64,000 nt of DNA, taken from contig PBKA01000006.1 of assembly GCA_002721305.1 (NCBI GenBank), positions 206,659 through 270,658 of the forward strand, written 5' to 3'. The stretch is from Acidimicrobiaceae bacterium (GTDB lineage: Bacteria > Actinomycetota > Acidimicrobiia > Acidimicrobiales > Poriferisodalaceae). A program made the translations under genes and the position numbers. A model generated the notes under the pieces. It worked only from the letters and a program-made list of their open reading frames with translations, had not been told where the DNA came from and did no database searches. Shown piece by piece: positions 17,218-28,687 of the stretch (its first letter is position 1; the number at the start of each line of letters is the position of its first letter).

Positions 17218-17994
17218 ATGGCGATAACTGAAGACACCAAGACCAAAGGCTTTTCGCTTCAGTCGGGCCCACATATGAGCACTGAACTTGATGTTGAACG
17301 CCTGATTCGGAAACGTGAGGCTGCATTGGGTTACCGAATCATGGCCTCTTGGGGTTGGGGCGCTGATGGTTCGGGTCACATCACAGCACGCGATCCGGAA
17401 CACACCGATTGCTTCTGGCTTCTTGGTTATGGGGTTCCATTCGGTGAAGCCACCGTCGACGACTTGGTTCTGGTCAACGAGTCGGGGGATGTAGTCGAGG
17501 GAGCGCTTGAGATCAACCCCGCCGCCTTCTACATCCATGCACCTATTCACGCGAGCCGACCAGACGTCGTTGGCGCAATTCACGCCCACACCCCTTACGG
17601 CACCCCATTTGCGGCGTTAGCGACCCCTCTCACCATGACCAGTCAAGAAGCAGTCGCCTTCCATGAGCTCCAAGGCGTGTTCGACGGCGAGGAGCTCAAC
17701 GTCACTGATTTCGCTACCGGGCAACGAATAGCTGATGCTCTCGGCGAAGGTCGACTGGTTGTATTGGCGAACCACGGCCTACTCACCGTGGGAACCTCAG
17801 TTGCTTCCGCTGTCGGCTTTTACCTCAACGCAGAGCGGGCGGCTGAAGTTTGCATCAAAGCGCCACAGGGTCGAGAAATTAGTTCCCAGTCAGCATCCGA
17901 AGTCCACGAATCTGTTGGCAAGGAGATCAACGGTTGGCACGTGTTTCAATGGCTCATCCGATCTCGAATCAATGACCCCTCTGTAGTCGGTTAG
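17218..17994 (+). CDS. Class II aldolase/adducin family protein
   Basis: A 258-residue zinc-dependent aldolase-fold protein. The metal site is seen as YIHAPIHASRPDVVGAIHAHTPYG, containing the HAH pair, plus a later LANHGLL His. The conserved N-terminal glycine-rich segment ASWGWGADGSGHITARDP matches the family, and the length is usual. Members are fuculose-phosphate-type aldolases, decarboxylases or epimerases acting on hydroxy-carbonyl compounds. The ATG follows GGGAG at the right distance. It is third in the 13.9-19.5 kb operon, nine bases before the flavoprotein gene. A retro-aldol or decarboxylation step on a CoA-pathway intermediate is an inference from context. Confidence 0.87.
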   Translation: MAITEDTKTKGFSLQSGPHMSTELDVERLIRKREAALGYRIMASWGWGADGSGHITARDPEHTDCFWLLGYGVPFGEATVDDLVLVNESGDVVEGALEINPAAFYIHAPIHASRPDVVGAIHAHTPYGTPFAALATPLTMTSQEAVAFHELQGVFDGEELNVTDFATGQRIADALGEGRLVVLANHGLLTVGTSVASAVGFYLNAERAAEVCIKAPQGREISSQSASEVHESVGKEINGWHVFQWLIRSRINDPSVVG

Positions 17995-18002
17995 AAACGA
18001 AG

Positions 18003-19493
18003 ATGACCCATTCTCCTGAGTTTGACGTCATCGTCGTCGGAGCCGGAAATGCCGCGTGCTGTGCTGCTTTGGCCGCAAGTGAACAAGGCGCCAAAGTTCT
18101 GGTCCTTGAGAGAGCCCCCTCGAAAGAGTCCGGGGGCAATAGTCGTTTCACTGCCGGCGCCATCCGATTCGCGTACGACGGCGTCGACGATCTCATTGCC
18201 CTGATGCCCGACTTAACTGAAAGCGAAATCAAAGACACCGATTTCGGAACCTACACCGAGGACCAGTTTTACGATGACATGGGCCGCGTTACGGACTATC
18301 GAACAGACCCTGACCTCGCGAACTATCTCGTATCCCACAGCAACGCTACCGTTATGTGGCTGCGAGATCAGGGAGTCCGTTTCGCTCCGATATGGGGCCG
18401 ACAAGCATTCAAAGTGGGCGGCAGATTCAAATTTTGGGGCGGTCTGACGGTAGAAACGTGGGGCGGTGGGGAAGGGCTCATAGAAGCGCTCCATCGAGCG
18501 TTGAAGCAGAATCAGATCGAACTTCGGTACGACACCACGGCAAGAGACCTTCTGTTCGATGGAAATGCCGTGGGTGGGGTGCGGGTTTTACACAAACAGA
18601 AACTTGTAGAGATTCCTTCCGCAAGTGTTGTCCTTGCCGCCGGTGGGTTCCAATCCAACGCAGAGTGGCGGACCAGATATTTGGGCCCGGGTTGGGATCT
18701 AGCCAAGGTTCGGGGAACGCGCTTCAATACGGGCGACGGGATCCGTATGGCGTTGGACATAGGAGCTATGCCGTACGGCAATTGGAGCGGCGCTCACGCG
18801 GTCGCGTGGGAATACAATGCTCCGGAATTCGGCGACCTCGCGGTTGGCGATGCGTTTCAAAAGCACAGCTACCCGTTCGGCCTTGTCATCAACAACAACG
18901 GCGAGAGGTTTCTGGACGAGGGCGCTGACTTCAGGAACTACACATACGCTAAATATGGACGAGAAATTCTGCGTCAACCGGACCATTCAGCGTGGCAACT
19001 CTTCGACGCAAAGGTTGACCACTTGCTGCGGGATGAATACCGCATAAAGCAGGTCACCAAAGTACAGGCCGACTCGATCGAAGAGCTTTGTGGCCGAATG
19101 GATGGTGTCGACACCCAGGCCGCAATACAGACCATTGTCGACTACAACGCTGCCGTCGACACCACTACAAATTTCGATCCGAACGTCAAAGACGGGCGAT
19201 CAACTCGAGGACTCACGATTAACAAAACAAACTGGGCGAACACACTGGACCAACCACCGTTTCAGGCCTACAACGTGACATGTGGTCTGACTTTCACATT
19301 CGGAGGCCTCAGAATCAATGATTCCGCCCAAGTCCTGGACACAGGTCTAGAAGCGATTCCCGGACTATACGCAGCAGGTGAACTTGTCGGAGGACTCTTC
19401 TACGGCAACTATCCGGGAGGCACTGGCCTCATGGCAGGGGCCGTGTTCGGCAAATTGGCGGGCGACAGCGCGGGAATCACATCCACTAGTTGA
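18003..19493 (+). CDS. TcuA/fumarate-reductase-like FAD flavoprotein
   Basis: A 496-residue FAD-dependent oxidoreductase of the succinate dehydrogenase/fumarate reductase flavoprotein family, closest in pattern to tricarballylate dehydrogenase TcuA and 3-ketosteroid dehydrogenases. The N terminus holds VVGAGNAACCAALAASEQGAKVLVLER, then GGNSRFTAGAIR. The C terminus has GLYAAGELVGGLFYGNYPGG, the second FAD contact. TcuA needs the electron-transfer partner TcuB, which is not present. It ends the operon and its last eight bases overlap the convergent acyl-CoA ligase gene. A desaturation of a hydroxy or carboxylic acid is likely, but the substrate cannot be named. Confidence 0.86.
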   Translation: MTHSPEFDVIVVGAGNAACCAALAASEQGAKVLVLERAPSKESGGNSRFTAGAIRFAYDGVDDLIALMPDLTESEIKDTDFGTYTEDQFYDDMGRVTDYRTDPDLANYLVSHSNATVMWLRDQGVRFAPIWGRQAFKVGGRFKFWGGLTVETWGGGEGLIEALHRALKQNQIELRYDTTARDLLFDGNAVGGVRVLHKQKLVEIPSASVVLAAGGFQSNAEWRTRYLGPGWDLAKVRGTRFNTGDGIRMALDIGAMPYGNWSGAHAVAWEYNAPEFGDLAVGDAFQKHSYPFGLVINNNGERFLDEGADFRNYTYAKYGREILRQPDHSAWQLFDAKVDHLLRDEYRIKQVTKVQADSIEELCGRMDGVDTQAAIQTIVDYNAAVDTTTNFDPNVKDGRSTRGLTINKTNWANTLDQPPFQAYNVTCGLTFTFGGLRINDSAQVLDTGLEAIPGLYAAGELVGGLFYGNYPGGTGLMAGAVFGKLAGDSAGITSTS

Positions 19494-21060
19494 CCCCGCG
19501 CTCTTTGCCTTCCCAATATGGCTTTCGAAGTTCAGTCTTCAGTATCTTGCCGGATGGATTCCGCGGAATTACCTCCATCCGGTCGACCGATGATGGGCAC
19601 TTGTAATGGGCCAATCGTTCACGGCAATAATCGATGATCTCAGCCTCTTGCGGATCGCAGTCAGCTGCTGGAGTAACGATAGCTTTCACTGTTTCTCCCC
19701 ATTTCTCGTCTGGTACGCCAATGACAGCTGCGTCAGCAATCTCAGGGTGCGCCATCAAAGCATTCTCTACCTCAGCGGGGTAAATGTTCTCCGCCCCCGA
19801 AATGATCATGTCCTTGACACGGTCGTGAATGAACAGGAAACCTTCCGACATGTAGCCTGCGTCGCCGGTCCGGAACCACCCGCGCCCGTCCTCGTCAATA
19901 CCCTCAGGATAGGCTTCCGCAGTTGCGGTGGGATCATCCCAGTAGCTCTTCAAATTTTGAACCGATTTAACCCAAATCTCGCCGACGTCACCGTCCTCTA
20001 AATCGGTGAGGGTTTCCGGGTCCACGATGCGTAACTCAACGTCACCCCAGACTTCACCAGCCGAACGCAGCAAATGGGCGCGGGGGCCGCCCGGATCGTG
20101 GTCATCAGAGCGAAGGATCGTGACCCCGCCAGTCGTCTCCGTCAACCCGTACGCCTGAACAAATTTGCACCCCATCAAGTTCATGCTTCCCGCCAGGACC
20201 TCTTCGGTGATGGGTGAAGCTCCGTAGACCATGCAACGCAAACTTGAGAAATCGGTGTCTTGCGCTTCGGGGGTTATCAAGAGGAATTGAAGGATGGCTG
20301 GCACCAACAATGCATTGGTGATCTGGTAGGCCTCAACAAGGCGCAACAACTCGACGAGGTCGGCTTCTCGCAAAAGAACGTTGGTGCCCCCGTTGTAGAG
20401 ACCCACCACTCCCCACCCACTGCCTGCAATGTGGAATAGCGGCATCGCCACGAGGTTTACGCTGTCGGTATCGAAATACCACTCATCGCTCGCCGCTGGC
20501 AGCATCTCAAAGAAATTGCGGTTGGTGAGTTCAACGCCCTTGGGTAGCCCTGTGGTGCCCGAGGTATACAGCTGATAGGAGGTATCCGTCCATCCCACCT
20601 CCGCACTGGGGTCGTCGTCGGAGGCTGATGCGATCCATGAGTTGTAATCGACATGTGAGCCCCCATCCCCCACGACGACGACAGTGGTGATGCTCTCCAG
20701 ACTCATCTGCTCGTAGTGCCCCAAAAACTCCTCACCGATTAGCAGCACCTTCGCGCCGGCATGATTCAGGATGTACTCCATCTCTGGTGCAGCTAAGCGC
20801 CAATTCACGGCCACGCCAACTGCATTGATTTTGCTTGCGCCGAAAAGAAAGCTGAAATATTCCGGGCCGTTCTTATCTAGATGTGCAACACGATCTTGTG
20901 CCTTTACCCCCGCGGCAAGCAAGGCATTCGCTACCTGGTTGGATTCGCGGTCTAAGTCCGCGTAACTCCATTCCCGGCCCTCGAAAATCATCGCGATTTT
21001 GTCCGGTTGACTAGCGGCATGAACACGGGTGATGTCAGCGAGAGAAGCGATAGTGGACAT
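19486..21060 (-). CDS. Acyl-CoA ligase (AMP-forming)
   Basis: A 524-residue ANL-superfamily enzyme that activates a carboxylic acid with ATP and attaches CoA. It has LYTSGTTGLPKGVEL (P-loop-like A3 motif), QAYGLTETTGG (A5), GWFRTGDAGYMSEGFLFIHDR (A7-A8), IISGAENIYPAEVE and a C-terminal NPSGKILKTELR with the adenylation Lys. The length is normal for fatty or aryl acid CoA ligases. The ATG follows GGAGGTAAC. It overlaps the TcuA-like gene by eight bases tail to tail, without room for a dedicated terminator. It could supply the CoA ester for the FadB operon next door. Confidence 0.93.
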   Translation of the reverse strand: MSTIASLADITRVHAASQPDKIAMIFEGREWSYADLDRESNQVANALLAAGVKAQDRVAHLDKNGPEYFSFLFGASKINAVGVAVNWRLAAPEMEYILNHAGAKVLLIGEEFLGHYEQMSLESITTVVVVGDGGSHVDYNSWIASASDDDPSAEVGWTDTSYQLYTSGTTGLPKGVELTNRNFFEMLPAASDEWYFDTDSVNLVAMPLFHIAGSGWGVVGLYNGGTNVLLREADLVELLRLVEAYQITNALLVPAILQFLLITPEAQDTDFSSLRCMVYGASPITEEVLAGSMNLMGCKFVQAYGLTETTGGVTILRSDDHDPGGPRAHLLRSAGEVWGDVELRIVDPETLTDLEDGDVGEIWVKSVQNLKSYWDDPTATAEAYPEGIDEDGRGWFRTGDAGYMSEGFLFIHDRVKDMIISGAENIYPAEVENALMAHPEIADAAVIGVPDEKWGETVKAIVTPAADCDPQEAEIIDYCRERLAHYKCPSSVDRMEVIPRNPSGKILKTELRKPYWEGKERGVN

Positions 21061-21145
21061 GGGTCGTTACCTCCGATGCCTGTGAAATAGACAAACTGAC
21101 TTTAGCCAGTCGAATGCACACAACTGACTACGTGCGTTCATGTAA

Positions 21146-23410
<2,265 letters not shown>

Positions 23411-23617
23411 ACTAGCTGAATCCAGCCGACCCAATGCAATTTCTCGACTCAGCAGAAGCCGTCGAACGTGCCTCATCTATTTCGTTGCGGAATTGTCGCA
23501 CTTGGTTCTTGCAATTTTTGCGCCACATAGCTTAGTTTTTTGCGACTGAACGCACGTTAGGCTGCCTAACGCAGGAAGCCTTCGTGGCCCCTGCTGAGGA
23601 AGGGGATCAGCGCGATA
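23411..23617. other. Intergenic region between icd and the ABC importer operon
   Basis: These 207 bases hold no supportable gene. They contain a perfect palindrome at 23555-23571, two T-rich runs ending in TTTTTGCG, and the GAGGAAGGGG ribosome-binding region of the first importer gene. A promoter for the five-gene importer operon must lie here. Confidence 0.6.
23555..23571. promoter_or_regulatory. Palindrome CGTTAGG-CTG-CCTAACG upstream of the importer operon
   Basis: Two perfect 7-base arms flank a 3-base centre, 46 bases before the first importer start. No T-run follows, so it is more like an operator than a terminator. The TTAGGC/GCCTAA arms recall binding sites of metal-responsive DtxR/MntR-type repressors, but the site does not fit the 19-base iron box and no such regulator is in the window. 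Confidence 0.45.
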
Positions 23618-24733
23618 GTGACTGAAACAACGACTCCCCCGCGTTCTGAACCGCTATTGACCGTTGACAACCTCAGCACCCACTTCACAATCGGCGCGGG
23701 GCGCCTCCGGGCGGTCGATGGAGTGAGCTTTTCCTTGCAGCCGGGTCAAACAATGGGAATCGTTGGCGAAAGTGGTTGCGGCAAGACCGTCCTGTCACGA
23801 ACCATCATGCGCTTGAACCTCGGAAACAATATTCACACTTCCGGACACGTCAACTTTCTCGGTAAAGATCTGCTCAATCTTCCGATGAGCGAAATGACCG
23901 ACATCTGGGGTCAAGAAGTAGCGATGGTTTTCCAGGACCCTATGACTTCTCTCAATCCTGTAGTCAAAATAGGCAGACAGGTCCACGAACATGTCCGCAA
24001 GCACCTCGGTGCCTCGAAAACGGAAGCTACAGAACTCGCCATTGAACTCCTAAAGAGTGTCCGAATTCCTGAGGCCGAAACAGCAATCGATGCTTACCCC
24101 CACGAGCTATCTGGAGGTATGCGCCAACGGGTTTCCATCGCCATTGCCCTCGCTTGTAGCCCAAAACTACTTTTTGCCGATGAACCAACCACCGCTTTGG
24201 ATGTCACCGTTCAGCATCAAATTCTCAACCTGCTCGGTATGCAACAACAAGAACGATCAATGGCCATGGTCCTAGTCACCCACGATTTAGGTGTGGTCGC
24301 GGGACGAACCGATGAGATCCTGGTCATGTATGCCGGAAAGATCGTAGAGCAGGCGAAAACCGCTGGGATCTTCCACAGGACGTCTCATCCCTACACGGAG
24401 GCTCTCCTGCGTTCGATCCCGAAAACAGATCAGCCCAGCCACACACGGCTTGCAGCAATAGCTGGTCGGCCGCCGACTCTCATAACAACACCAAAAGGGT
24501 GTTCGTTCAGCCCGCGCTGCCCTTATGCCCAGCAGCGGTGCTTTGAAGAGGAACCCCCTCTAACCGAATCCGATCAAGGACACTTAACAGCGTGTTGGTA
24601 CCAGGTCGGCACAGCGGAGAACCGCGAGGCATGGGAAACGAATCTTGCATCAGGTCGCCTCGCCACTTTGGCAGTGGCCGAAGGGCAAATAGTCGACGAA
24701 ACAGCAGTCAAGCTGACCTCAGGTGACTCCTGA
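23618..24733 (+). CDS. Dipeptide/oligopeptide ABC transporter ATP-binding protein (OppD/DppD type)
   Basis: A 371-residue ATPase of a peptide/nickel-type importer. It has Walker A GESGCGKT, the signature LSGGMRQRV, Walker [14 protein letters not shown], and the C-terminal oligopeptide-binding extension with a Cys cluster ([14 protein letters not shown]) typical of OppD/DppD. It starts with GTG; a GAGGAAGGGG element lies about 12 bases upstream. The stop overlaps the start of the second ATPase by one base. Transport substrate cannot be predicted from the ATPase. Confidence 0.93.
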   Translation: MTETTTPPRSEPLLTVDNLSTHFTIGAGRLRAVDGVSFSLQPGQTMGIVGESGCGKTVLSRTIMRLNLGNNIHTSGHVNFLGKDLLNLPMSEMTDIWGQEVAMVFQDPMTSLNPVVKIGRQVHEHVRKHLGASKTEATELAIELLKSVRIPEAETAIDAYPHELSGGMRQRVSIAIALACSPKLLFADEPTTALDVTVQHQILNLLGMQQQERSMAMVLVTHDLGVVAGRTDEILVMYAGKIVEQAKTAGIFHRTSHPYTEALLRSIPKTDQPSHTRLAAIAGRPPTLITTPKGCSFSPRCPYAQQRCFEEEPPLTESDQGHLTACWYQVGTAENREAWETNLASGRLATLAVAEGQIVDETAVKLTSGDS

Positions 24734-25755
24734 TGGCTGGTAGCGGCAAGGCCCACCTGCGCTCTCCCGAAAGTGTCTTGATCCGTGTAGATGACCTCGT
24801 TGTCGAGTTTCCTGTGTCGAGGGGCCGGGTGGTCCACGCCGTTAGTGGCATTAGCTTTGACGTAACAAAGGGTGAAACTCTCGGGCTTGTGGGTGAGTCC
24901 GGTTGTGGGAAATCCACCACAGCAAAGTCCCTTATCCAACTTCCTGCTCCGACATCGGGCACTGTGACCTACAACGGCACCGATCTGACGAGTCTTGATG
25001 ACGAAGCGCTTAGGCAGGTGCGAACAGATCTCCAAATGATCTTTCAAGATCCCATTTCGTCGCTGAATCCTCGCCGCAAGATCGGTGATGTCGTCGCCGA
25101 GCCACTGCGCGTATGGGGGCCTCGAGACGCGACGAAACAACATGATCTTGTGAACAAAATGCTGGAGGCGGTCGGCATCGATCCAGATATTGCCCGCGAC
25201 AAACGCCCCCACGAATTCTCTGGCGGCCAATGCCAGAGAATCTCAATTGCCAGAGCTCTGGTTCTAAATCCTCAAGTAATCATCTGCGACGAACCGGTGT
25301 CAGCCCTCGATGTGTCAGTGCAGGCCCAAATATTGAATATGCTTGAGGATCTCAAGGCCGACTATGGATTGACGTTGGTGTTTATCGCTCATGATCTGGC
25401 AGTGGTGAAGAACATTTCTGACCGAGTTGCTGTGATGTACCTCGGCAAACTCTGCGAAGTTTCGGAGGCAAATGCGCTGTACTCCGCTCCCGCTCACCCT
25501 TATACCGAATTACTTTTGGGATCAAGCCCGGTACCAGATCCGGATGCCCCACTAGACGTGACAATGGTTGAAGAAAGCGATGTTCCGTCTCCTATCGACC
25601 CACCCTCTGGGTGTCGATTTCGAACTAGATGTAGGTACGCCACCGAGCGGTGCGCCCAAGAAGAGCCGCTTATGCGTGAGGTTGCCCAGGACCATTACGT
25701 TGCCTGTCATCACCCACTCGTCTCCGTTTCCGAAAAGGCGGAGGTGAGTGCCTGA
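24733..25755 (+). CDS. Dipeptide/oligopeptide ABC transporter ATP-binding protein (OppF/DppF type)
   Basis: A 340-residue second ATPase of the importer. It has Walker A GESGCGKST, Walker B VIICDEPVSALDVS, and a C-terminal CRFRTRCRYATERC cluster like its partner. The ABC signature reads FSGGQCQRI; the Cys at a position usually occupied by Arg or Gln is mildly unusual. It overlaps the preceding ATPase by one base, and 93 bases separate it from the solute-binding lipoprotein gene. With the other four genes it makes a complete importer in the cytoplasmic membrane. Confidence 0.93.
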   Translation: MAGSGKAHLRSPESVLIRVDDLVVEFPVSRGRVVHAVSGISFDVTKGETLGLVGESGCGKSTTAKSLIQLPAPTSGTVTYNGTDLTSLDDEALRQVRTDLQMIFQDPISSLNPRRKIGDVVAEPLRVWGPRDATKQHDLVNKMLEAVGIDPDIARDKRPHEFSGGQCQRISIARALVLNPQVIICDEPVSALDVSVQAQILNMLEDLKADYGLTLVFIAHDLAVVKNISDRVAVMYLGKLCEVSEANALYSAPAHPYTELLLGSSPVPDPDAPLDVTMVEESDVPSPIDPPSGCRFRTRCRYATERCAQEEPLMREVAQDHYVACHHPLVSVSEKAEVSA

Positions 25756-25848
25756 ACAACATTTGCTTCCCCGCCCGGGAGGCCCGACGATGTCGATTGT
25801 ACGCATCGCAAAATCCAGCATTAGAGTTAGAACTCAGGGAGGGTTCAC

Positions 25849-27681
25849 ATGAAGAAAAGCTGGCTAAAGCTCGTCGCTCCACTCTTTGTAATTGCGCTTA
25901 TCGGCGCAGCTTGCGGAGACAGCGATTCGGATTCGAGTACTAGCTCGGATACCGAGAGCAGCACAGAAACAGAAACAACAACAGCAGCACCCGAAACGGA
26001 AGACACCGTTCTCGAGGCAGGAACTGAAGCCGAGGGGGACGTTGATACTGAAGTGGAAGAAGTCGCAGAAGAGAGCAGCTACGGCGGCAGCGTCATTATT
26101 GGCCTAGAGGCAGAAAGTACGGGTTTGCGCCCGTGGGAGGACGCTTGCTCCTCTCCGTGTCTCGTCATGATGACCTCAATGATCGATCGCATGGTCGAGA
26201 GACGTGCCGACGGTACTTACGGTCCGTGGCTCGCCAAATCATGGTCACCTAACGACGACTACACCGCATGGACGTTCGAACTCCAGGAAGGAGTGACGTT
26301 CCACAACGGCAACCCGTTCAACGCTCAGACCTTGGTCGATATGTTTGAACTTCAGAAAGTCGGTGCTGTCGCGGCCGGTGTCGTGTCAGCTGCGAAGGTC
26401 GGCGAGGTAGTGGCCGTCGATGAGTTGACCGTCAAGTACGTGCTCACTGGGGCACATTCCGCATTTCCGGCATTCCTTTACGGAGTCGGTCTCGGCGGGG
26501 TGTTTGATCCAGCCGCAGCGAACGAAGATTTCGACGGTTTCTCAATGAATCCCGTCGGAACCGGTCCGTTCATGATGGAAAGTCGCGATTTGGATAACGA
26601 GACAATTGTCGTTCGTAATCCGAACTACTGGATGAGTGACGGGGACGGCAATCAACTGCCGTATCTCGACTCAATATCGTTCCGACCCATTCCAGACGAA
26701 GGAACCCGTCTTGACTCACTGCTTTCTGGCACTACGAGCATGATGCAAACGCTGCGTCAAGGCACCATTCGTGACGCCCGCGCCGCTAAAGCAGACGGTG
26801 CAGACATCGTTCTCCTTGAGTTCCAGGGCAACAATGTTGGCGGTGGCCAATACAACAACAACAACCCACCGTTGGATGATGTTCGGGTACGTAAGGGCCT
26901 GACTCAGATGAACAACCAAGACGCTGTGATTGAGGCGCTCGGTGGTACAGGGATTTCTCTTCCCGGTACCCAGTGGTTCAGCCCAGACAGCCCCTGGTAT
27001 TCGGAAAAGGTTGCGGCGGCATGGCCGAAATTTGACTACGACGCCGGTAAGGCTCTGATCGAGGAATACGTCAATGACCCTGAGCGTTCAGACGGAAAGG
27101 CAGTTGGCGACAACATCGAAGTTGAGCTCTCTTGCCCACCTGATCCAACACTGATCGCTGCTATCCAGGTGATTGAGCAGTTGTGGAGTGCTACGGGAAT
27201 GGTGGACGTCAATGTCACCAACTATGACCAACAAACACACATCAACTACGCGTTGGGCGCCCCACCTGATTTCATGGGTGAACACGGTGCACATTGCTGG
27301 CGCTGGTCGAGCAACGACGATCCGTCGACGTATCTCAACACTGCGTTTGCTCCACACACCTTGGGTGTGGCCGCTGCATATGGGTTGGACGGCATATTCT
27401 CGCCGCTCAACTTCCCCAACTATTTCGACATTGAGATGTTTGGCTGGCTAGTCGCAGCTATCGGCACCGATGTATTCGAGGAGCGTTATGCCCTCTACGA
27501 AATGGTGATGATGCGGCTCGCAAGGGATGTGCCCGTCTGGTATTCCGGTCACACCGCGACCATGTTGGCAACAGAGTCCAACATTGTTGGGGTAAACGGC
27601 TGGCTTCTCCCAGATGGCACTCTGGGGGCCGGGTTCCCATCCGCAGTTGCCCGTTGGAGCCAAGTCTTCATCGACGGCTAA
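25849..27681 (+). CDS. Family 5 extracellular solute-binding lipoprotein
   Basis: A 610-residue substrate-binding protein for the ABC importer. The N terminus is a lipoprotein signal (MKKSWLKLVAPLFVIALIGAAC) with the lipobox Cys at residue 22. It is followed by about 60 residues rich in Ser, Thr and Glu that act as a membrane tether, a style common in Acidimicrobiia-like actinobacteria. The family 5 fold is recognisable from LAKSWSPNDDYTAWTFELQEGVTFHNGNPFNA and NPVGTGPFM. The ATG follows AGGGAGGG. Placing the binding protein after the two ATPases (D-F-A-B-C) is a less common order. Ligands of the family are peptides, nickel, sugars or glutathione; this one is unknown. Confidence 0.93.
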   Translation: MKKSWLKLVAPLFVIALIGAACGDSDSDSSTSSDTESSTETETTTAAPETEDTVLEAGTEAEGDVDTEVEEVAEESSYGGSVIIGLEAESTGLRPWEDACSSPCLVMMTSMIDRMVERRADGTYGPWLAKSWSPNDDYTAWTFELQEGVTFHNGNPFNAQTLVDMFELQKVGAVAAGVVSAAKVGEVVAVDELTVKYVLTGAHSAFPAFLYGVGLGGVFDPAAANEDFDGFSMNPVGTGPFMMESRDLDNETIVVRNPNYWMSDGDGNQLPYLDSISFRPIPDEGTRLDSLLSGTTSMMQTLRQGTIRDARAAKADGADIVLLEFQGNNVGGGQYNNNNPPLDDVRVRKGLTQMNNQDAVIEALGGTGISLPGTQWFSPDSPWYSEKVAAAWPKFDYDAGKALIEEYVNDPERSDGKAVGDNIEVELSCPPDPTLIAAIQVIEQLWSATGMVDVNVTNYDQQTHINYALGAPPDFMGEHGAHCWRWSSNDDPSTYLNTAFAPHTLGVAAAYGLDGIFSPLNFPNYFDIEMFGWLVAAIGTDVFEERYALYEMVMMRLARDVPVWYSGHTATMLATESNIVGVNGWLLPDGTLGAGFPSAVARWSQVFIDG

Positions 27682-27688
27682 TCAGCAC

Positions 27689-27707
27689 TGACCATTGACC
27701 ATTGACC
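27689..27707 (+). repeat. Heptamer direct repeat upstream of the permease gene
   Basis: TGACCAT occurs twice in tandem, followed by a partial TGACC, in the 52-base gap between the binding-protein and permease genes. The function is unknown; it may be a slippage product or part of a translational spacer. Confidence 0.5.
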
Positions 27708-27733
27708 GCGATTCTTAGGTAGGAGTTCCACCA

Positions 27734-28687
27734 TTGGGAAAGATTTTGATCGTACGTTTGGCGCGACTTATCGCGACACTCTTTGCGGTTTCACTTCTTA
27801 CCTTTCTCTTGGTGGAGCAACTACCTGGGGATCCGGTCATTGCTCTCTTGGGTCCCGAAGGACTGTATGATTGGGACACCGTAGAGCGCATCCGCGAGGA
27901 GCTTAAGCTCAACGATCCCACCTTGGTGCGCTACGGACGTTGGGTTGGTGACGTCCTACAGGGTGATCTCGGAAAGTCGTACATCACTGACCAGCCCGTC
28001 GCCGATGCCATAAGGGACCGTGTGCCAGTCACATTGGAGCTTGCGCTTTTGGCGACCGTTATCGCCGCTGTATGTGCGGTGCCCATAGGTGCATTCTCTG
28101 CTTACCGTGAGGGCGGACGTCTCGATCGTTTGTTGTCAGGGTTCACTACCGCTGCACTGTCCATTCCTGGTTTCGTAGCGGCAATCTTCTTCATTTGGCT
28201 TTTCACTCTGAAATTCAACTGGTTTCCCTCGACCGGCTGGAATCGAATTACAGACAAGGGTCTCTGGGCGAATCTCAAGACCGCGATATTGCCTGCGAGT
28301 GCGTTAGCGCTAGCTCCCTTGGCAGTCAACGCACGCCTCATCAGGGCGGACATGATCGGAACCTTGAAAGAGGACTATGTGTTGTCTGCGCGCGCGAAAG
28401 GACTCAAAAGCCGCTACATCCTCATGCGACATGCACTTCGGCCAAGCGCCCTTACCGCTGTCACAGTCTTCGGTTTGCAACTCGGTGGGCTCATCGGTGG
28501 CACGGTGGTGATCGAGACCATTTTTGCGTTACCCGGGTTGGGCACCCGCCTGATCAGTGCGATCTACCAACGCGATGTCCTGATGATTCAAGGAATCACA
28601 CTGTTCGTCGCAACCGTTTACGTCGTCGTTAACACCGCGGTCGATCTGCTGTATCTCGCTTTAGATCCCCGAATTCGGAGACAGTGA
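27734..28687 (+). CDS. ABC transporter permease (OppB/DppB type)
   Basis: A 317-residue integral membrane permease. The N-terminal helix and periplasmic loop (VEQLPGDPVIALLGPEG, VRYGRWVGDVLQGDLGKSY) are typical of DppB, and the EAA-type loop is seen at DYVLSARAKGL, contacting the ATPases. About six hydrophobic helices are visible. It starts with TTG 27734 after AGGTAGGAG, a suitable ribosome binding site. Its stop overlaps the next permease start. It pairs with the DppC-type protein as the transmembrane channel. Confidence 0.92.
   Translation: MGKILIVRLARLIATLFAVSLLTFLLVEQLPGDPVIALLGPEGLYDWDTVERIREELKLNDPTLVRYGRWVGDVLQGDLGKSYITDQPVADAIRDRVPVTLELALLATVIAAVCAVPIGAFSAYREGGRLDRLLSGFTTAALSIPGFVAAIFFIWLFTLKFNWFPSTGWNRITDKGLWANLKTAILPASALALAPLAVNARLIRADMIGTLKEDYVLSARAKGLKSRYILMRHALRPSALTAVTVFGLQLGGLIGGTVVIETIFALPGLGTRLISAIYQRDVLMIQGITLFVATVYVVVNTAVDLLYLALDPRIRRQ

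Noticed and set aside
18003-19493. Definite tricarballylate dehydrogenase (tcuA)
   Set aside because: No tcuB, tcuC or tcuR is present, and the family has many other substrates, so only 'TcuA-like' is justified.
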